From Hydrogenobacter thermophilus TK-6 (GTDB lineage: Bacteria; Aquificota; Aquificia; Aquificales; Aquificaceae): a stretch of 64,000 bases of DNA. Under the pieces are notes generated by a model that searched no databases, was not told where the DNA came from, and saw nothing but the letters and a program-made list of their open reading frames with translations. The stretch spans positions 806,001 to 870,000 of the forward strand of contig NC_013799.1 of assembly GCF_000010785.1 (NCBI RefSeq). Reading direction: 5' to 3'. This document shows, piece after piece, positions 43,115 to 52,090 of the stretch (position 1 is the stretch's first letter; each line of letters begins with the position of its first letter). The position numbers and the translations under genes were made by a program.

Positions 43115-43390
43115 TTTGACAAAAGCATGGGACAAATCTTGAAAATCAACAAGTCCAGAGGGGTGGGGTGTCCCATTTTTTTGTCAAATTCTAACCCGAT
43201 CCAAAATGCCATGAAAAAGTGTCCCATTTTTTTGTCAAAAAAGTTTGACAAATGAGTGGGACACCCCCAGACTGCAATTTTGCAGAAAACCCCACCTTCT
43301 AAAGTCCTTGATTTTCAAGCGTCCCAGAAAGTCCCAAAAAGTCCCTCTATGTCCCGGAATTCAAAAAAGGTGTCCCATTTTTTTGTCAAA
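43115..43390. repeat. Right-end transposase-site array
   Basis: TTTGACA-N6-TGGGACA-type sites: direct at 43115 and 43244; inverted and exact (T7 core) at 43168, 43219 and 43370. The block 43138-43188 is a near-perfect inverted copy of the left end 12508-12558. The outermost exact copy (43370-43390) shares TATAAT before it with the left end, so I place the border there. Confidence 0.75.
43321..43355. repeat. Four GTCCC units in exact 10-bp phase
   Basis: GTCCC starts at 43321, 43331, 43341 and 43351. The unit is part of the end-site core (TGTCCC). The 10-base step puts all four on one face of the helix. It lies between two end sites. Confidence 0.7.
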
Positions 43391-43469
43391 TTATACTTGC
43401 CACCATGTTAAAAAGTGTTAAATTATGTTTCCATGAAGGGAGAGATTGGGAAAAGTGAAAAAGCGTTCA

Positions 43470-43504
43470 CCCCCCCCCCGATTCTGAAGTGCTTGATTTT
43501 CAAG
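43470..43504 (+). repeat. C10 tract and CTTGATTTTCAAG palindrome before the GGDEF-EAL gene
   Basis: Ten C in a row (43470-43479), then CTTGATTTTCAAG (43492-43504), 32 bases before ATG 43537. The palindrome is shared with the prophage ends, so this could be prophage DNA or a degraded end. The C-run may change length during replication. Confidence 0.6.
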
Positions 43505-43536
43505 CATTTTATTGTTAACAGGAAGGGGGAGGATTT

Positions 43537-46140
43537 ATGAAACTTCTGAGCTTTTTCAGGGCTTTGTACGCTTCTGAAGGCAACATAAATGACCTCTTAA
43601 AACTCTGCGCACAGTTTCTGAATGCGGAAAGGGTGAGCCTCTGGACTGTGAAGGAAGAGATACTTTTTTGTGAGCACATGTACATAAAAAGCACTGACGA
43701 GTTTATGGGTGGACTTTTGCTAAGAAGGGAAAAATGCCTTGAACTTTTGCATACGCTGGAGAAAGAGGGTGTCTTTCTGGCGCAGAGGCTTCAGGGTCAA
43801 ATGCTGAAGGATTGTATGGGAGAGTACCTTAGCTTTGTAGATACTAAGGCTCTGGCAATAGTCCCCCTCTTGCAAGAGGCAAAGCTGGATGGGTTTATTA
43901 TGTGCGAATCTCAGCACGAGAGGTCTTGGGATGCTCAGGATATAGGGATACTTCTCTGCGCCTCCACTCATATAAGAAATCTGTACGAGAAGCAGAGTAT
44001 CTCCTTTATGGTCAATATGTACAGGACGCTCTCTTTGGTAAATCAGACGCTGATAAAGGCAAAAAGCAGGGAGGAGATATTTGGAGAAATATGCAGGATT
44101 GCGGTTGAGGCAGCGGGCTTTAGGATGGCTTGGATAGGTCTTCTTGACGATGCGGGAAACATAAAGCCAGTTTCTTGGTATGGACATGTGGAGAACTATC
44201 TTGAAAGCATAAGCATAAACATTTACAGCGAAAAGCTAAACAAAGGTCCTTCCGCAAGGGCGGTTTTGGAAAAGAAGGTGCAGGTCAACAACGATACGGA
44301 GACTGAGCCTTCCGTGCTTGAGTGGCGCACCCAGATGTTAAAAAGAGGGTATCTCTCCAGCTGTGCCTATCCCATAAGACTAAAGGATGAAGTTATAGGC
44401 ACTCTCAACCTCTACTCAGACAGAAAGGGCGCCTTCACCCATGAGGTGGTAAAGCTTGTGGAAGAGATAGGGGAAGGCCTATCCTTTGCGCTGGAACATA
44501 TAGACCTTCTTAAAAGCATGGAAATGATGTACATGGCTACAGAGCAATCCTTTGAGTGGGTAATGATAACTGACAAAAGCGGTAATATTATGTATGTAAA
44601 CCCGGCAGTAGAGAGGATAAGCGGATACACAAAAGAGGAGCTTCTGGGTAAGAACCCTCGCATATTCAAGTCTGGCCTTCACAGCAGGGAGTTTTACAAA
44701 AACCTCTGGGATACGATACTTTCTGGAGAATCCTTCAGAGCTGTTTTTATAAACCGCAGGAAGGACAAGAGTCTCTTTTATCTTGATGCAATAATCAGCC
44801 CGCTAAGAGATGAAACGGGAAACATAACAGCCTTTGTCTCAACAGGTAGGGACATAACACAGGTAAGGCAGATGGAAGAGAGCCTCTACAGGCTTGTCAA
44901 CTACGATGCTTTAACAGACCTGCCCACAAGAGTTTACTTCCTGAGGCAGCTGGAAGAGACTATAAAAGAAAAATCCCACAGCAACATAGCGGTGCTTTTG
45001 ATGGACATGCACAACTTAGGGGGTATTAACGCCGTTTATGGATATGAGTTTGGTGATAAAGTCCTGAGAGCTTTTGCGCAGAACCTCAAGATTCTTCCAG
45101 CGTTTTGCGCTCGCTACGGGGACGATGAGTTTGTCCTTTTTAAGGAGATGAAAAGCGCCGAGGACATTTATGAACTTTTAAAGAGCGTATTTAACGCTTG
45201 CAACCTGAGCATAGAGGGAGAATCGTACAAACTGGGGATTCACATAGGTGTATCCTTCTATCCCACCGATGGACAGAGAGCCCAGGAGCTTGTAAGAAAC
45301 GCTGAGATAGCCCTCAAAAAGGCAAAGGTGAGTGTGCCGGGAAGCTACGAGTTTTACAACCCGGAGGAAGGAAAGAAAGTTTTCCAGTGGGTAAAGATGG
45401 AGCAGGAGCTAAGGTTAGCTTTGGAAAGGGGGGAGTTTTTAATATACTTCCAGCCTGTTTACAGAACCTCTGACCTTAAAGTTGTAGGAGCGGAGGAGCT
45501 TTTAAGGTGGAACTCCAGGAGTCTGGGTCTTGTGCAGGCAAAGGACTTTGTGCCAGTGCTTGAAAAAACCGGGCTAATACTTGATGTTAGTGACTATGTT
45601 TTTAAAAAGTGCATACAGTTTATTAAAGAGTACCATATAAAAGTTCCCATATCCATAAACCTATCACCTGCTCAGCTAAGGCAAAAGGATCTTGCGGAAA
45701 AGCTCTGCCATGTGGTGAAGGCATCTGGCATATCTCCCGAGCTTTTAAATGTGGAGATAACTGAGGAAATGCTTATAGAAGACCTGGAAGGGGCGAGCAG
45801 AAAGATAAGTGAGCTCAAAACCTGTGGATTTTTGATAACCCTCGATGACTTTGGAGTAAGATACTCCTCCCTGTCTTACCTGGCTAACCTTCCCGTGGAT
45901 TACATAAAGATAGACATGTCTTTTATAAAGCTCATTGACCAAGATGAGAAGACCTTGAAAGTAGTGCTCGCCATTATAAACATGGCAAAGTCACTAAAAA
46001 TAAAGACTGTGGCGGAGGGGGTAGAAAGAAAAAGCCAGCTGGAAATCCTGAAGGACCTGGGATGCGACTATGTGCAGGGATTTTATCTTAGCAAACCACT
46101 GCCAGTGGAGGAGTTTATTTCCATTTTAAGCATATCCTGA
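43537..46140 (+). CDS. GAF-GAF-PAS-GGDEF-EAL signalling protein (c-di-GMP)
   Basis: 867 residues. GAF-type segments lie at about 1-150 and 170-320. A PAS domain with PAC is at about 330-450 (VMITDKSGNIMYVNPAVERI). The GGDEF domain is at about 455-610, but the active-site signature is RYGDDEF, so the second Gly is Asp and it is probably inactive or regulatory. The EAL domain is at about 625-865: AEELLRW, NLSPAQL, EITEEML, LDDFGVRYSS and VAEGVE keep the metal and catalytic acidic residues. It most likely degrades c-di-GMP. No membrane segment, so it is cytosolic. The gene adjoins the prophage right end. Confidence 0.9.
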   Translation: MKLLSFFRALYASEGNINDLLKLCAQFLNAERVSLWTVKEEILFCEHMYIKSTDEFMGGLLLRREKCLELLHTLEKEGVFLAQRLQGQMLKDCMGEYLSFVDTKALAIVPLLQEAKLDGFIMCESQHERSWDAQDIGILLCASTHIRNLYEKQSISFMVNMYRTLSLVNQTLIKAKSREEIFGEICRIAVEAAGFRMAWIGLLDDAGNIKPVSWYGHVENYLESISINIYSEKLNKGPSARAVLEKKVQVNNDTETEPSVLEWRTQMLKRGYLSSCAYPIRLKDEVIGTLNLYSDRKGAFTHEVVKLVEEIGEGLSFALEHIDLLKSMEMMYMATEQSFEWVMITDKSGNIMYVNPAVERISGYTKEELLGKNPRIFKSGLHSREFYKNLWDTILSGESFRAVFINRRKDKSLFYLDAIISPLRDETGNITAFVSTGRDITQVRQMEESLYRLVNYDALTDLPTRVYFLRQLEETIKEKSHSNIAVLLMDMHNLGGINAVYGYEFGDKVLRAFAQNLKILPAFCARYGDDEFVLFKEMKSAEDIYELLKSVFNACNLSIEGESYKLGIHIGVSFYPTDGQRAQELVRNAEIALKKAKVSVPGSYEFYNPEEGKKVFQWVKMEQELRLALERGEFLIYFQPVYRTSDLKVVGAEELLRWNSRSLGLVQAKDFVPVLEKTGLILDVSDYVFKKCIQFIKEYHIKVPISINLSPAQLRQKDLAEKLCHVVKASGISPELLNVEITEEMLIEDLEGASRKISELKTCGFLITLDDFGVRYSSLSYLANLPVDYIKIDMSFIKLIDQDEKTLKVVLAIINMAKSLKIKTVAEGVERKSQLEILKDLGCDYVQGFYLSKPLPVEEFISILSIS

Positions 46141-46228
46141 TATTGAAATACTCGCTATTTTCTCATTGAAAATTTCAAAGTAAAAAGAGAGCTTGAAGTT
46201 GTAAATTATCAATGAGGAGGTAGAAGGC

Positions 46229-49200
46229 ATGGAACTCACGAGGCGAAGCTTTTTAAAGTTTTCGGGAGCTTCAATAGGCGCTGGGCTTGTGGGGGGTCTT
46301 GGCTTTGACCTCAAGCCTGCCTACGCAAGAGTTAGAGAGCTTAAGATAGCCAAGGCTAAGGTTGCTAAAAGTGTTTGCACTTACTGTTCCGTATCCTGCG
46401 GAGTTCTTGTATACAGTTTGACAGATGGTGCTATGAATGTAAAGCCAAGAGTTATACATATAGAGGGTGATCCAGATGACCCTGTAAACAGAGGTACTCT
46501 TTGTCCTAAAGGCGCAACCCTTAAAGACTTTGTAAACTCACCTCAAAGGATCACCAAACCTCTCTACAGAGCACCCGGAGCTAAAGAGTGGAAGGAGATA
46601 AGCTGGGATGAGGCGTTAAATAGGATAGCCAGGCTCATAAAGGACACAAGAGACAGAACCTTTATAGAAAAGGATCAGGAGGGAAGGACGGTAAACAGAT
46701 GTGAGAGCATCTTCTGGCTCATGGGATGCACTATGGAAAATGAGCCAGGCTATCTTGGGGTGAAGCTGGGAAGACTGCTGGGTTTAGTGGCGCTGGAAAC
46801 TCAGGCACGAGTGTGACACGCTCCAACGGTGGCCAGTTTGGCCGCAAGATTCGGAAGAGGAGCCATGACCAACTCCTGGAATGACATAAAGAACGCGGAC
46901 CTGGTTTTTGTTATGGGGGGAAATCCTGCGGAAAACCATCCGTGTGGCTTCAAGTGGGCAATTAAGGCAAGGCAAGAGAGAGGAGCAAAGATAATAAGCG
47001 TAGATGTGAGATATCACAGAACCGCAGCTGTAGCCGATATGTTCGTGCAGATAAGACCGGGTTCTGACATAGCCTTTATGGGTGGTCTTATAAACTACGT
47101 GATACAGAACAAAAAGTATGATGAGGAGTATATAAAGCACTTTACCAACGCTACCTACATAGTAAAAGATACCTACAATTTTGACCCTACAGTGGGGCTC
47201 TTCTCCGGTTATGACCCCGAAAAGAGGAAGTACGATACAAAGCTGTGGGACTATGAGAGGGACGAAAAGGGAATGGTCAAGAAGGATATGACCATGGAGC
47301 ATCCCAGATGTGTCTTCCAGCTTCTGAAACAGTTCTACTCCAGGTACACTCCGGAAGTGGTGGAAAAGATAACAGGAGTTCCCAAAGAGAAGTTCCTTGA
47401 AGTGGCAAAGCTCGTAGCGGAAACTGGAGTGCCAGACAAATCTATGACCCATCTTTACGCCCTTGGCTGGACGCACCATTCCTGGGGTACTCAGGTGATA
47501 GGTTCTATGGCCATACTCCAGCTCCTACTTGGGAACATAGGCGTGCCAGGCGGTGGTGTAAATGCCCTCAGAGGACACGCTAACATACAGGGAATGACGG
47601 ACCTTGCGGGAGAGGGCAGGTTCTTGCACGGCTACCTCAAGCCTCCTACTCCCGAACAGCAAACCCTAAAAGATTACATAGAAGCGAACACTCCAAAACC
47701 GTGGGACGAGGGTTCCATGAATTACTGGTCTAACTACTCTAAGTTCATAGTTTCTCTGCTTAAGTCCTACTTTGGAGACAACGCAACACCCGAAAACGAT
47801 TTCTGCTACTCTTACCTTCCCAAACAGGACAAGGTCATCTCGTGGGATGAGGCCGTGGACAGGATGTTCAGAGGCAAGATGGAAGGCGTGGTATCCATAG
47901 GTGTTAACTTGCTGGCAAACACCCCCAACGCCAAAAAGACCGCGGTTGCTCTTTCTAATCTCAAGTGGATGGTAGTGATGGACCCCTTTGAAACGGAAAT
48001 GGCTGCCTTCTGGCAGCATGTGGAAAATCCAGAAAGCATAAAAACGGAAGTGTTCTTGCTTCCATCCGCCGTCTTTGCGGAAAAGGAGGGAACCAAAACC
48101 AACAGCGCCAGAACCCTAAAGTGGCAGTATAAGGCTGTAGAGCCGCCCGGAGAGGCAAAGGAAGAACTCTGGTTTATTGGAAACCTTTACATGAAGCTCA
48201 AAGAGCTGTATCAAAAGGAGGGTGGTGCTTTCCCAGACCCTATACTGAAGGCAAGGTGGCCATTCCAGAACCCATACCATCCTACCGCGGAGGAGGTCTT
48301 GGCGCTTGAAATAAATGGTGTTGCTCTGGATGACATAAAGGATGACAAGGGCAATGTGGTGGTCAAAAAAGGTGAGAGACTGCCAGGCTTTATATACTTA
48401 AAGGATGATGGCACTACCTCCTGCGGTATGTGGCTCTACTGCGGAGTGTTTCCTCAATCGGGCAACAGAGCAAAGTCAGCAGACCTAACGGATCCTTCAG
48501 GATTGGGCATCTACCCCAACTACGGCTACTCATGGCCTGCCAACAGGAGAATACTTTACAACCGCGCTTCCGCAGGACCAGACGGAAATCCCAGGTCCCC
48601 AAAGAAAAAGCTCGTGTGGTGGAATGCCAAAGAGCAAAAGTGGGTAGGTTATGATGTGCCCGACATAAAACCGGACTTACCTCCTGAGTATGGACCTTTC
48701 ATCATGCTACCTGAAGGAAGAGGGAGGCTATACTCTCAGTTTCTGGTGGATGGTCCATTCCCAGAACATTATGAACCTTACGAATCGCCCGTTGAGAATG
48801 TGCTACATCCCAAAACACCCCATAACCCGGTGGTGAAGGTCTACAGGTCAGATCTAGACCTTCTTGGAACGCCCGACAAGTTTCCATATGCTGCAACCAC
48901 CTACAGAGTTACGGAACACTTCCACTACTGGACAAAACATATTTATGGCACCTCCGTGCTGTTCCAAAAGATGTTCGTGGAGATACCCGAAGAGCTTGCC
49001 AAAGAGCTGGGTATAAAGGAGGGAGAGAAGGTGAGAATAGTAACAGCGAGAGGCTCGGCGGAAGCCTATGCTCTTCCCACAAAAAGGATAAAGCCTCTTA
49101 CTGTAAACGGTAAGAAGGTCTATACCGTCGGAATACCCATTCACTGGGGCTTTGAGGGAATAGTTAGGGGTTCGCTGGCAAACCTTACTACCCCCTTTGT

Positions 49201-49270
49201 ATGGGACCCCAACTCCCAAACGCCGGAGTTTAAGGGCTTTTTGTGCAGGATAGAAAAGGTGAAAACTTAG
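46229..49270 (+). CDS. fdoG: Selenocysteine-containing formate dehydrogenase, catalytic subunit
   Basis: About 1013 residues when the in-frame TGA at 46814-46816 is read as selenocysteine, matching FdnG/FdoG length. Tat signal (TRRSFLKFSGASIGAGLVGG). A 4Fe-4S site is in CTYCSVSCG near residue 50. The Sec context is QARV-U-HAPTVASLAARFG, as in E. coli FdoG, followed by molybdopterin domains. It oxidises formate to CO2 outside the cytoplasmic membrane. The two open frames (46229-46816 and 46829-49270) are in the same phase, so this is recoding, not a frameshift. A SECIS-like hairpin follows and selC lies in the same operon. Confidence 0.96.
46814..46850 (+). promoter_or_regulatory. SECIS element after the selenocysteine UGA
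   Basis: TGA at 46814. Twelve bases later GGTGGCC pairs with GGCCGC around the loop AGTTT (46829-46845), giving a 6-bp stem. Bacterial SECIS hairpins lie at this distance and bind SelB. The loop differs from the E. coli GGUCU loop. Confidence 0.7.
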
Positions 49271-49282
49271 AGGAGGTTAATC

Positions 49283-50167
49283 ATGAGCACGGTTACCACA
49301 GAAGGAACGGTAGGACTTGGGTTAAAGAGGGTATCCGCTTCCAAACTTCCTGACCAGAATGTAAAGAGAGCGGATACCTTAGCCATACTGGTGGATATAT
49401 CAAGCTGTATAGGCTGTAAAGGTTGTGAGGCAGCTTGTACTCAGTGGCACGACCTTAAACCCCCACTATTTAAAGAGGGTCAGGACTTTGTAGGTTATCA
49501 GTCTTACCCTGACCTGATGCCAAATCTGTTTATGATAATGAAGTTCAAAGAGGGAGAAACAGATAAGGGTATAACTTGGTTTATCACCAAGTACCAGTGT
49601 ATGCACTGCGGAGACCCTGGCTGTCTAAAAGCCTGTCCTTCCCCCGGAGCTGTAATTCAGTACGAAAACGGTATAGTGGACTTTGACCACTCCAAGTGCA
49701 TAGGCTGTAAGTTCTGCCTCTCTGGCTGTCCTTTTGATATTCCGAGGTATGATGCCAACAACAAGCCTTGGAAGTGCAACTTCTGCGTAGACAGGGTTTC
49801 CGCCGGACTTGAACCTGCCTGCGTAAAAACCTGTCCCACCAACGCGCTTCACTTTGGTGTAAAGAGCGAAATGCTAATGAGAGCCAACAAGATAGTAGAA
49901 GGGTTAAAGAAGAGGGGCTTTGAGAAGGCTACTGTCTATGATCCTCCCGGTGTTGGTGGTACGGGATACATATATGTTCTGCCGCACGGAGACAAGCCTG
50001 AGATGTACGGACTTCCCAAAGAGGCGAGCATATCACCATGGATAAGCCTTTGGAAGGGTCCTTTGAAGGTCTTTGGTGCTGTGGTTCTTTGGGGTACATT
50101 GCTGGGAGCTTTCTTACAGCTCATACTCTTTGGACCCATAAAGGTAGGTAAGAAAAAGGAGGGCTAA
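49283..50167 (+). CDS. fdoH: Formate dehydrogenase iron-sulfur subunit
   Basis: 294 residues. Four Cys clusters (CIGCKGCEAAC, CMHCGDPGCLKAC, CIGCKFCLSGC, and CNFCVDR with CVKTC) bind four 4Fe-4S centres. One C-terminal transmembrane helix (about residues 255-285) anchors it. It passes electrons from FdoG to the cytochrome b subunit. Starts 12 bases after fdoG. Confidence 0.96.
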   Translation: MSTVTTEGTVGLGLKRVSASKLPDQNVKRADTLAILVDISSCIGCKGCEAACTQWHDLKPPLFKEGQDFVGYQSYPDLMPNLFMIMKFKEGETDKGITWFITKYQCMHCGDPGCLKACPSPGAVIQYENGIVDFDHSKCIGCKFCLSGCPFDIPRYDANNKPWKCNFCVDRVSAGLEPACVKTCPTNALHFGVKSEMLMRANKIVEGLKKRGFEKATVYDPPGVGGTGYIYVLPHGDKPEMYGLPKEASISPWISLWKGPLKVFGAVVLWGTLLGAFLQLILFGPIKVGKKKEG

Positions 50168-50169
50168 CC

Positions 50170-50802
50170 ATGGAAGAGACAAAAAACCTTGAAGAGTTGG
50201 AGATAGAGAGGTTTAGCAGGTTTGACAGAGTGGTGCACTGGGTGGTTGCCATAACCTTCATTTACCTCTTCCTCTCCGGGCTTGGCATATACTCACCCAA
50301 GTTCGCCTGGCTTCTCCCTGTGCTGGGAGGTCTTGATTTTGCAAGGTGGCTACACCCTTGGGCTGGTCTGGTATTCTCCGTGGGAGTTTTGCTTATGTTC
50401 CTAAAGTGGTCAAAGGACTTTCTCCTCACATCCGATGATATGGCTTGGCTCAAAAGCGTTAAGCATTACATAAAAGGAGAGGAGGAAAAACTGCCGGAGG
50501 TGGGCAAGTACAACGCTGGGCAGAAAGTCTTTGGCTGGTTGGTGTTTTTAGGATGCCTTGTCTTTTTGATAACTGGCATACTCATGTGGTTCCCCGGAAA
50601 CTTTCCCATAACGCTTACGAGGATATCCATAGTGCTTCATGACCTTGCCTTTATACTGGTAGGTGCCGGGTTCATAGTCCATGTCTACATGGGAACGGTG
50701 GGAGTTCCTGGCTCCCTCTCGGGTATGATAACTGGCAAAGTTTCTGCTCTTTGGGCTATGAGGCATCACCCTAAGTGGTTCAGGGAGGTGGTGAGGAGGT
50801 GA
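50170..50802 (+). CDS. fdoI: Formate dehydrogenase cytochrome b556 subunit
   Basis: 210 residues with four transmembrane helices. Haem-ligand histidines are visible in FDRVVHWVVAI, WLHPWAGLVFS and in the later helices (SIVLHDLAFILV, GFIVHVYMG). It hands electrons to quinone. It follows fdoH by two bases, and its end overlaps the frame before sodC. Confidence 0.94.
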   Translation: MEETKNLEELEIERFSRFDRVVHWVVAITFIYLFLSGLGIYSPKFAWLLPVLGGLDFARWLHPWAGLVFSVGVLLMFLKWSKDFLLTSDDMAWLKSVKHYIKGEEEKLPEVGKYNAGQKVFGWLVFLGCLVFLITGILMWFPGNFPITLTRISIVLHDLAFILVGAGFIVHVYMGTVGVPGSLSGMITGKVSALWAMRHHPKWFREVVRR

Positions 50803-50807
50803 GTGTC

Positions 50808-51332
50808 ATGGGGGGGCTTAGCTGTTTGAGCAGTGGGATGGCGCTGTGCGCCGTCCTCTTCTCTTTTTCAATAGCACAGGAACTCAAAGCACACGCAGAC
50901 ATAGTGAACCAGAAGGGCGAGAAGATAGGCAAAGCTGAGCTTATACAGACCAACAGCGGAGTTCTCATAAAGCTTGAAGCCTCAAATCTACCACCCAACG
51001 CTGAGCTTGCCTTTCACATCCATGAGCTTGGCAAGTGCGACCCTCCTGACTTTATGTCCGCAAAGGGACACTTCAACCCCTTTAAGAAGAAGCACGGACT
51101 TTTAAACCCCGATGGACCTCATGCAGGAGACATGCCCAATGTATTTACCGACGCTAACGGAAATCTTAAAGTGCATGTGCTTAACACCTTTGTAACGCTG
51201 GAGCGTGGAAAGGAAAACAGCCTACTAAAAGATGGAGGTACGGCGCTTATGATACATCATCACAGGGATGACTACAGAACGGACCCGGCTGGTGATGCGG
51301 GAGCAAGGATAGCCTGCGGAGTTATAAAGTGA
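50808..51332 (+). CDS. sodC: Periplasmic Cu/Zn superoxide dismutase
   Basis: 174 residues from ATG 50808, placed after GAGGAGGTG. Signal peptide ends at about residue 26. Metal ligands: His in LAFHIHELGKC, His in AKGHFNP, His/Asp in GPHAGDMPN, and His in MIHHHRDDY; the disulfide Cys pair is present. It removes superoxide outside the membrane. Placed inside the formate dehydrogenase operon, it may protect the oxygen-sensitive Fe-S/Sec enzyme. Confidence 0.93.
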   Translation: MGGLSCLSSGMALCAVLFSFSIAQELKAHADIVNQKGEKIGKAELIQTNSGVLIKLEASNLPPNAELAFHIHELGKCDPPDFMSAKGHFNPFKKKHGLLNPDGPHAGDMPNVFTDANGNLKVHVLNTFVTLERGKENSLLKDGGTALMIHHHRDDYRTDPAGDAGARIACGVIK

Positions 51333-52090
51333 GCCTGATAAAGTTAAGGGAAAGGGAGTATCATCTGGAGAGGTTGATAGTGCTGAAAAAGAGGCATCCC
51401 GAAGTTTCCCATGTGCTGGACTTTCTCCACAGTACCATGAGCTTCCAGAAGGAAGTTTACGAAAGATTGAAGGACTGCGATTGGAAAGGTCATATAAAGA
51501 AAATCTACCAGCTGCTTGATATATGCCGGGACTATGGAAGTCCGCTCATTCAGGAAAAGGTGCAGGAACTTAGGAAGCTTGATAAAGAAGCACTTATCCG
51601 TAAGGTGGATAGCTTTCTGAAGGATAAGGATGCACCTGATGAAGAGAGGTTTATCTTTCTTACTTTTTTAAACCCCTTCTTTTCCAAGGGTTCCGAAGAG
51701 ATGGATATTAAGAAAGATCAATGGCTTAAAAACAGGTGTCCCGTGTGTGGCTTCAAACCTTGCGTTTCTTACATCGCGGATGGTGAGGATGTAGAAGGTG
51801 CAAGATACTTAGTTTGTGTCCTTTGCAACACCGAGTGGCTCTATAACAGAACGCAGTGTGTGAGATGTGGCAACAACGAGGATAACACCCTTGAGTATTA
51901 CTACGACCAGGGAGAAAGTTATGCCATTCTGCAGGTTTGCAAGAAGTGTGATACCTACATGAAGGTCATAGACATGAGAAAGGATGGTCTTGCTGTGCCA
52001 CACCTTGATGATATAGCCACCCTCTCCCTTGACCTTTGGGCAAAAGAGAGGGGATTTTTAAAGTTTGAGAGAAATATCATAGGCTTATGA
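51329..52090 (+). CDS. fdhE: Formate dehydrogenase accessory protein FdhE
   Basis: 253 residues, starting at GTG 51329 that overlaps the sodC TGA. Two zinc/iron rubredoxin-like CxxC pairs: CPVCGFKPC, CVLCNTEW, CVRCGNNED and CKKCDTYM. FdhE helps assemble or activate the periplasmic formate dehydrogenase. Position in the operon agrees. Confidence 0.93.
   Translation: MSLIKLREREYHLERLIVLKKRHPEVSHVLDFLHSTMSFQKEVYERLKDCDWKGHIKKIYQLLDICRDYGSPLIQEKVQELRKLDKEALIRKVDSFLKDKDAPDEERFIFLTFLNPFFSKGSEEMDIKKDQWLKNRCPVCGFKPCVSYIADGEDVEGARYLVCVLCNTEWLYNRTQCVRCGNNEDNTLEYYYDQGESYAILQVCKKCDTYMKVIDMRKDGLAVPHLDDIATLSLDLWAKERGFLKFERNIIGL

Larger units (their letters stand above)
12654..43285. promoter_or_regulatory. 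Dispersed TGCAANNTTGCA palindromes (set of about 22)
   Basis: Exact copies start at 12655, 15136, 16260, 19038, 20657, 25222, 29728, 29945, 34538, 35637, 39757, 40391, 42911, 42948 and 43273. One-mismatch copies start at 23899, 26077, 26368, 27178, 29770, 30642 and 37003. Looser 13-base forms are at 12744, 12794 and 31985. Most are flanked by C and G (CTGCAA...TTGCAG). Two are the switch operators. They occur in both arms, mostly inside genes, and I saw none in the flanking host DNA. A repressor-binding function is inferred from the match to the operators. Confidence 0.7.
12503..43395. mobile_element. Mu-like transposable prophage with siphovirus-type tail genes
   Basis: The ends are marked by an inverted repeat, TATAATTTGACA followed by A7/TGGGACACC (12503-12529, repeated inverted at 43369-43395), within arrays of the same site. 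Inside are a DDE transposase (33085), a MuB-like ATPase (34512), MuF, portal, terminase, capsid, tail, lysis and repressor genes. Late genes lie in two divergent arms around the repressor switch at 29.7 kb. I see no 5-bp target duplication at these borders, so the exact ends are uncertain; a CTTGATTTTCAAG site at 43492 may belong to it as well. Core genes look intact apart from a deleted dam gene and an IS607 insertion. Confidence 0.88.
43112..43536. other. Non-coding right end of the prophage and leader of the GGDEF-EAL gene
   Basis: No gene is visible. It contains five end-type sites (43115-43134, 43168-43188, 43219-43239, 43244-43264, 43370-43390), three CTTGA/TTTTCAAG-type sites (43138, 43307, 43492), one TGCA palindrome (43273), four GTCCC units in 10-base phase, and a C10 run (43470-43479). 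The last 30 bases hold the ribosome site of the next gene (GGAAGGGGGAGG). Confidence 0.75.

Noticed and set aside
12498-43400. Five-base target duplication at the prophage ends
   Set aside because: Bases next to the assumed borders (ATAAT and CTTGC) do not match, and shifting the border by a few bases does not give a direct repeat.
43492-43504. CTTGATTTTCAAG as an FNR/CRP-type box
   Set aside because: FNR boxes are TTGAT-N4-ATCAA with a different spacing; the motif also recurs in the prophage ends.
43112-43536. CRISPR array from the repeated TGTCCC/TTTGTCA units
   Set aside because: Copies are in both orientations, spacing is irregular, spacers are not uniform, and there are no cas genes.
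46229-46816. Truncated formate dehydrogenase alpha pseudogene
   Set aside because: The TGA falls exactly at the Sec position (QARV-U-HAP), both halves share one frame, a SECIS-like hairpin follows, and selC is in the same operon.
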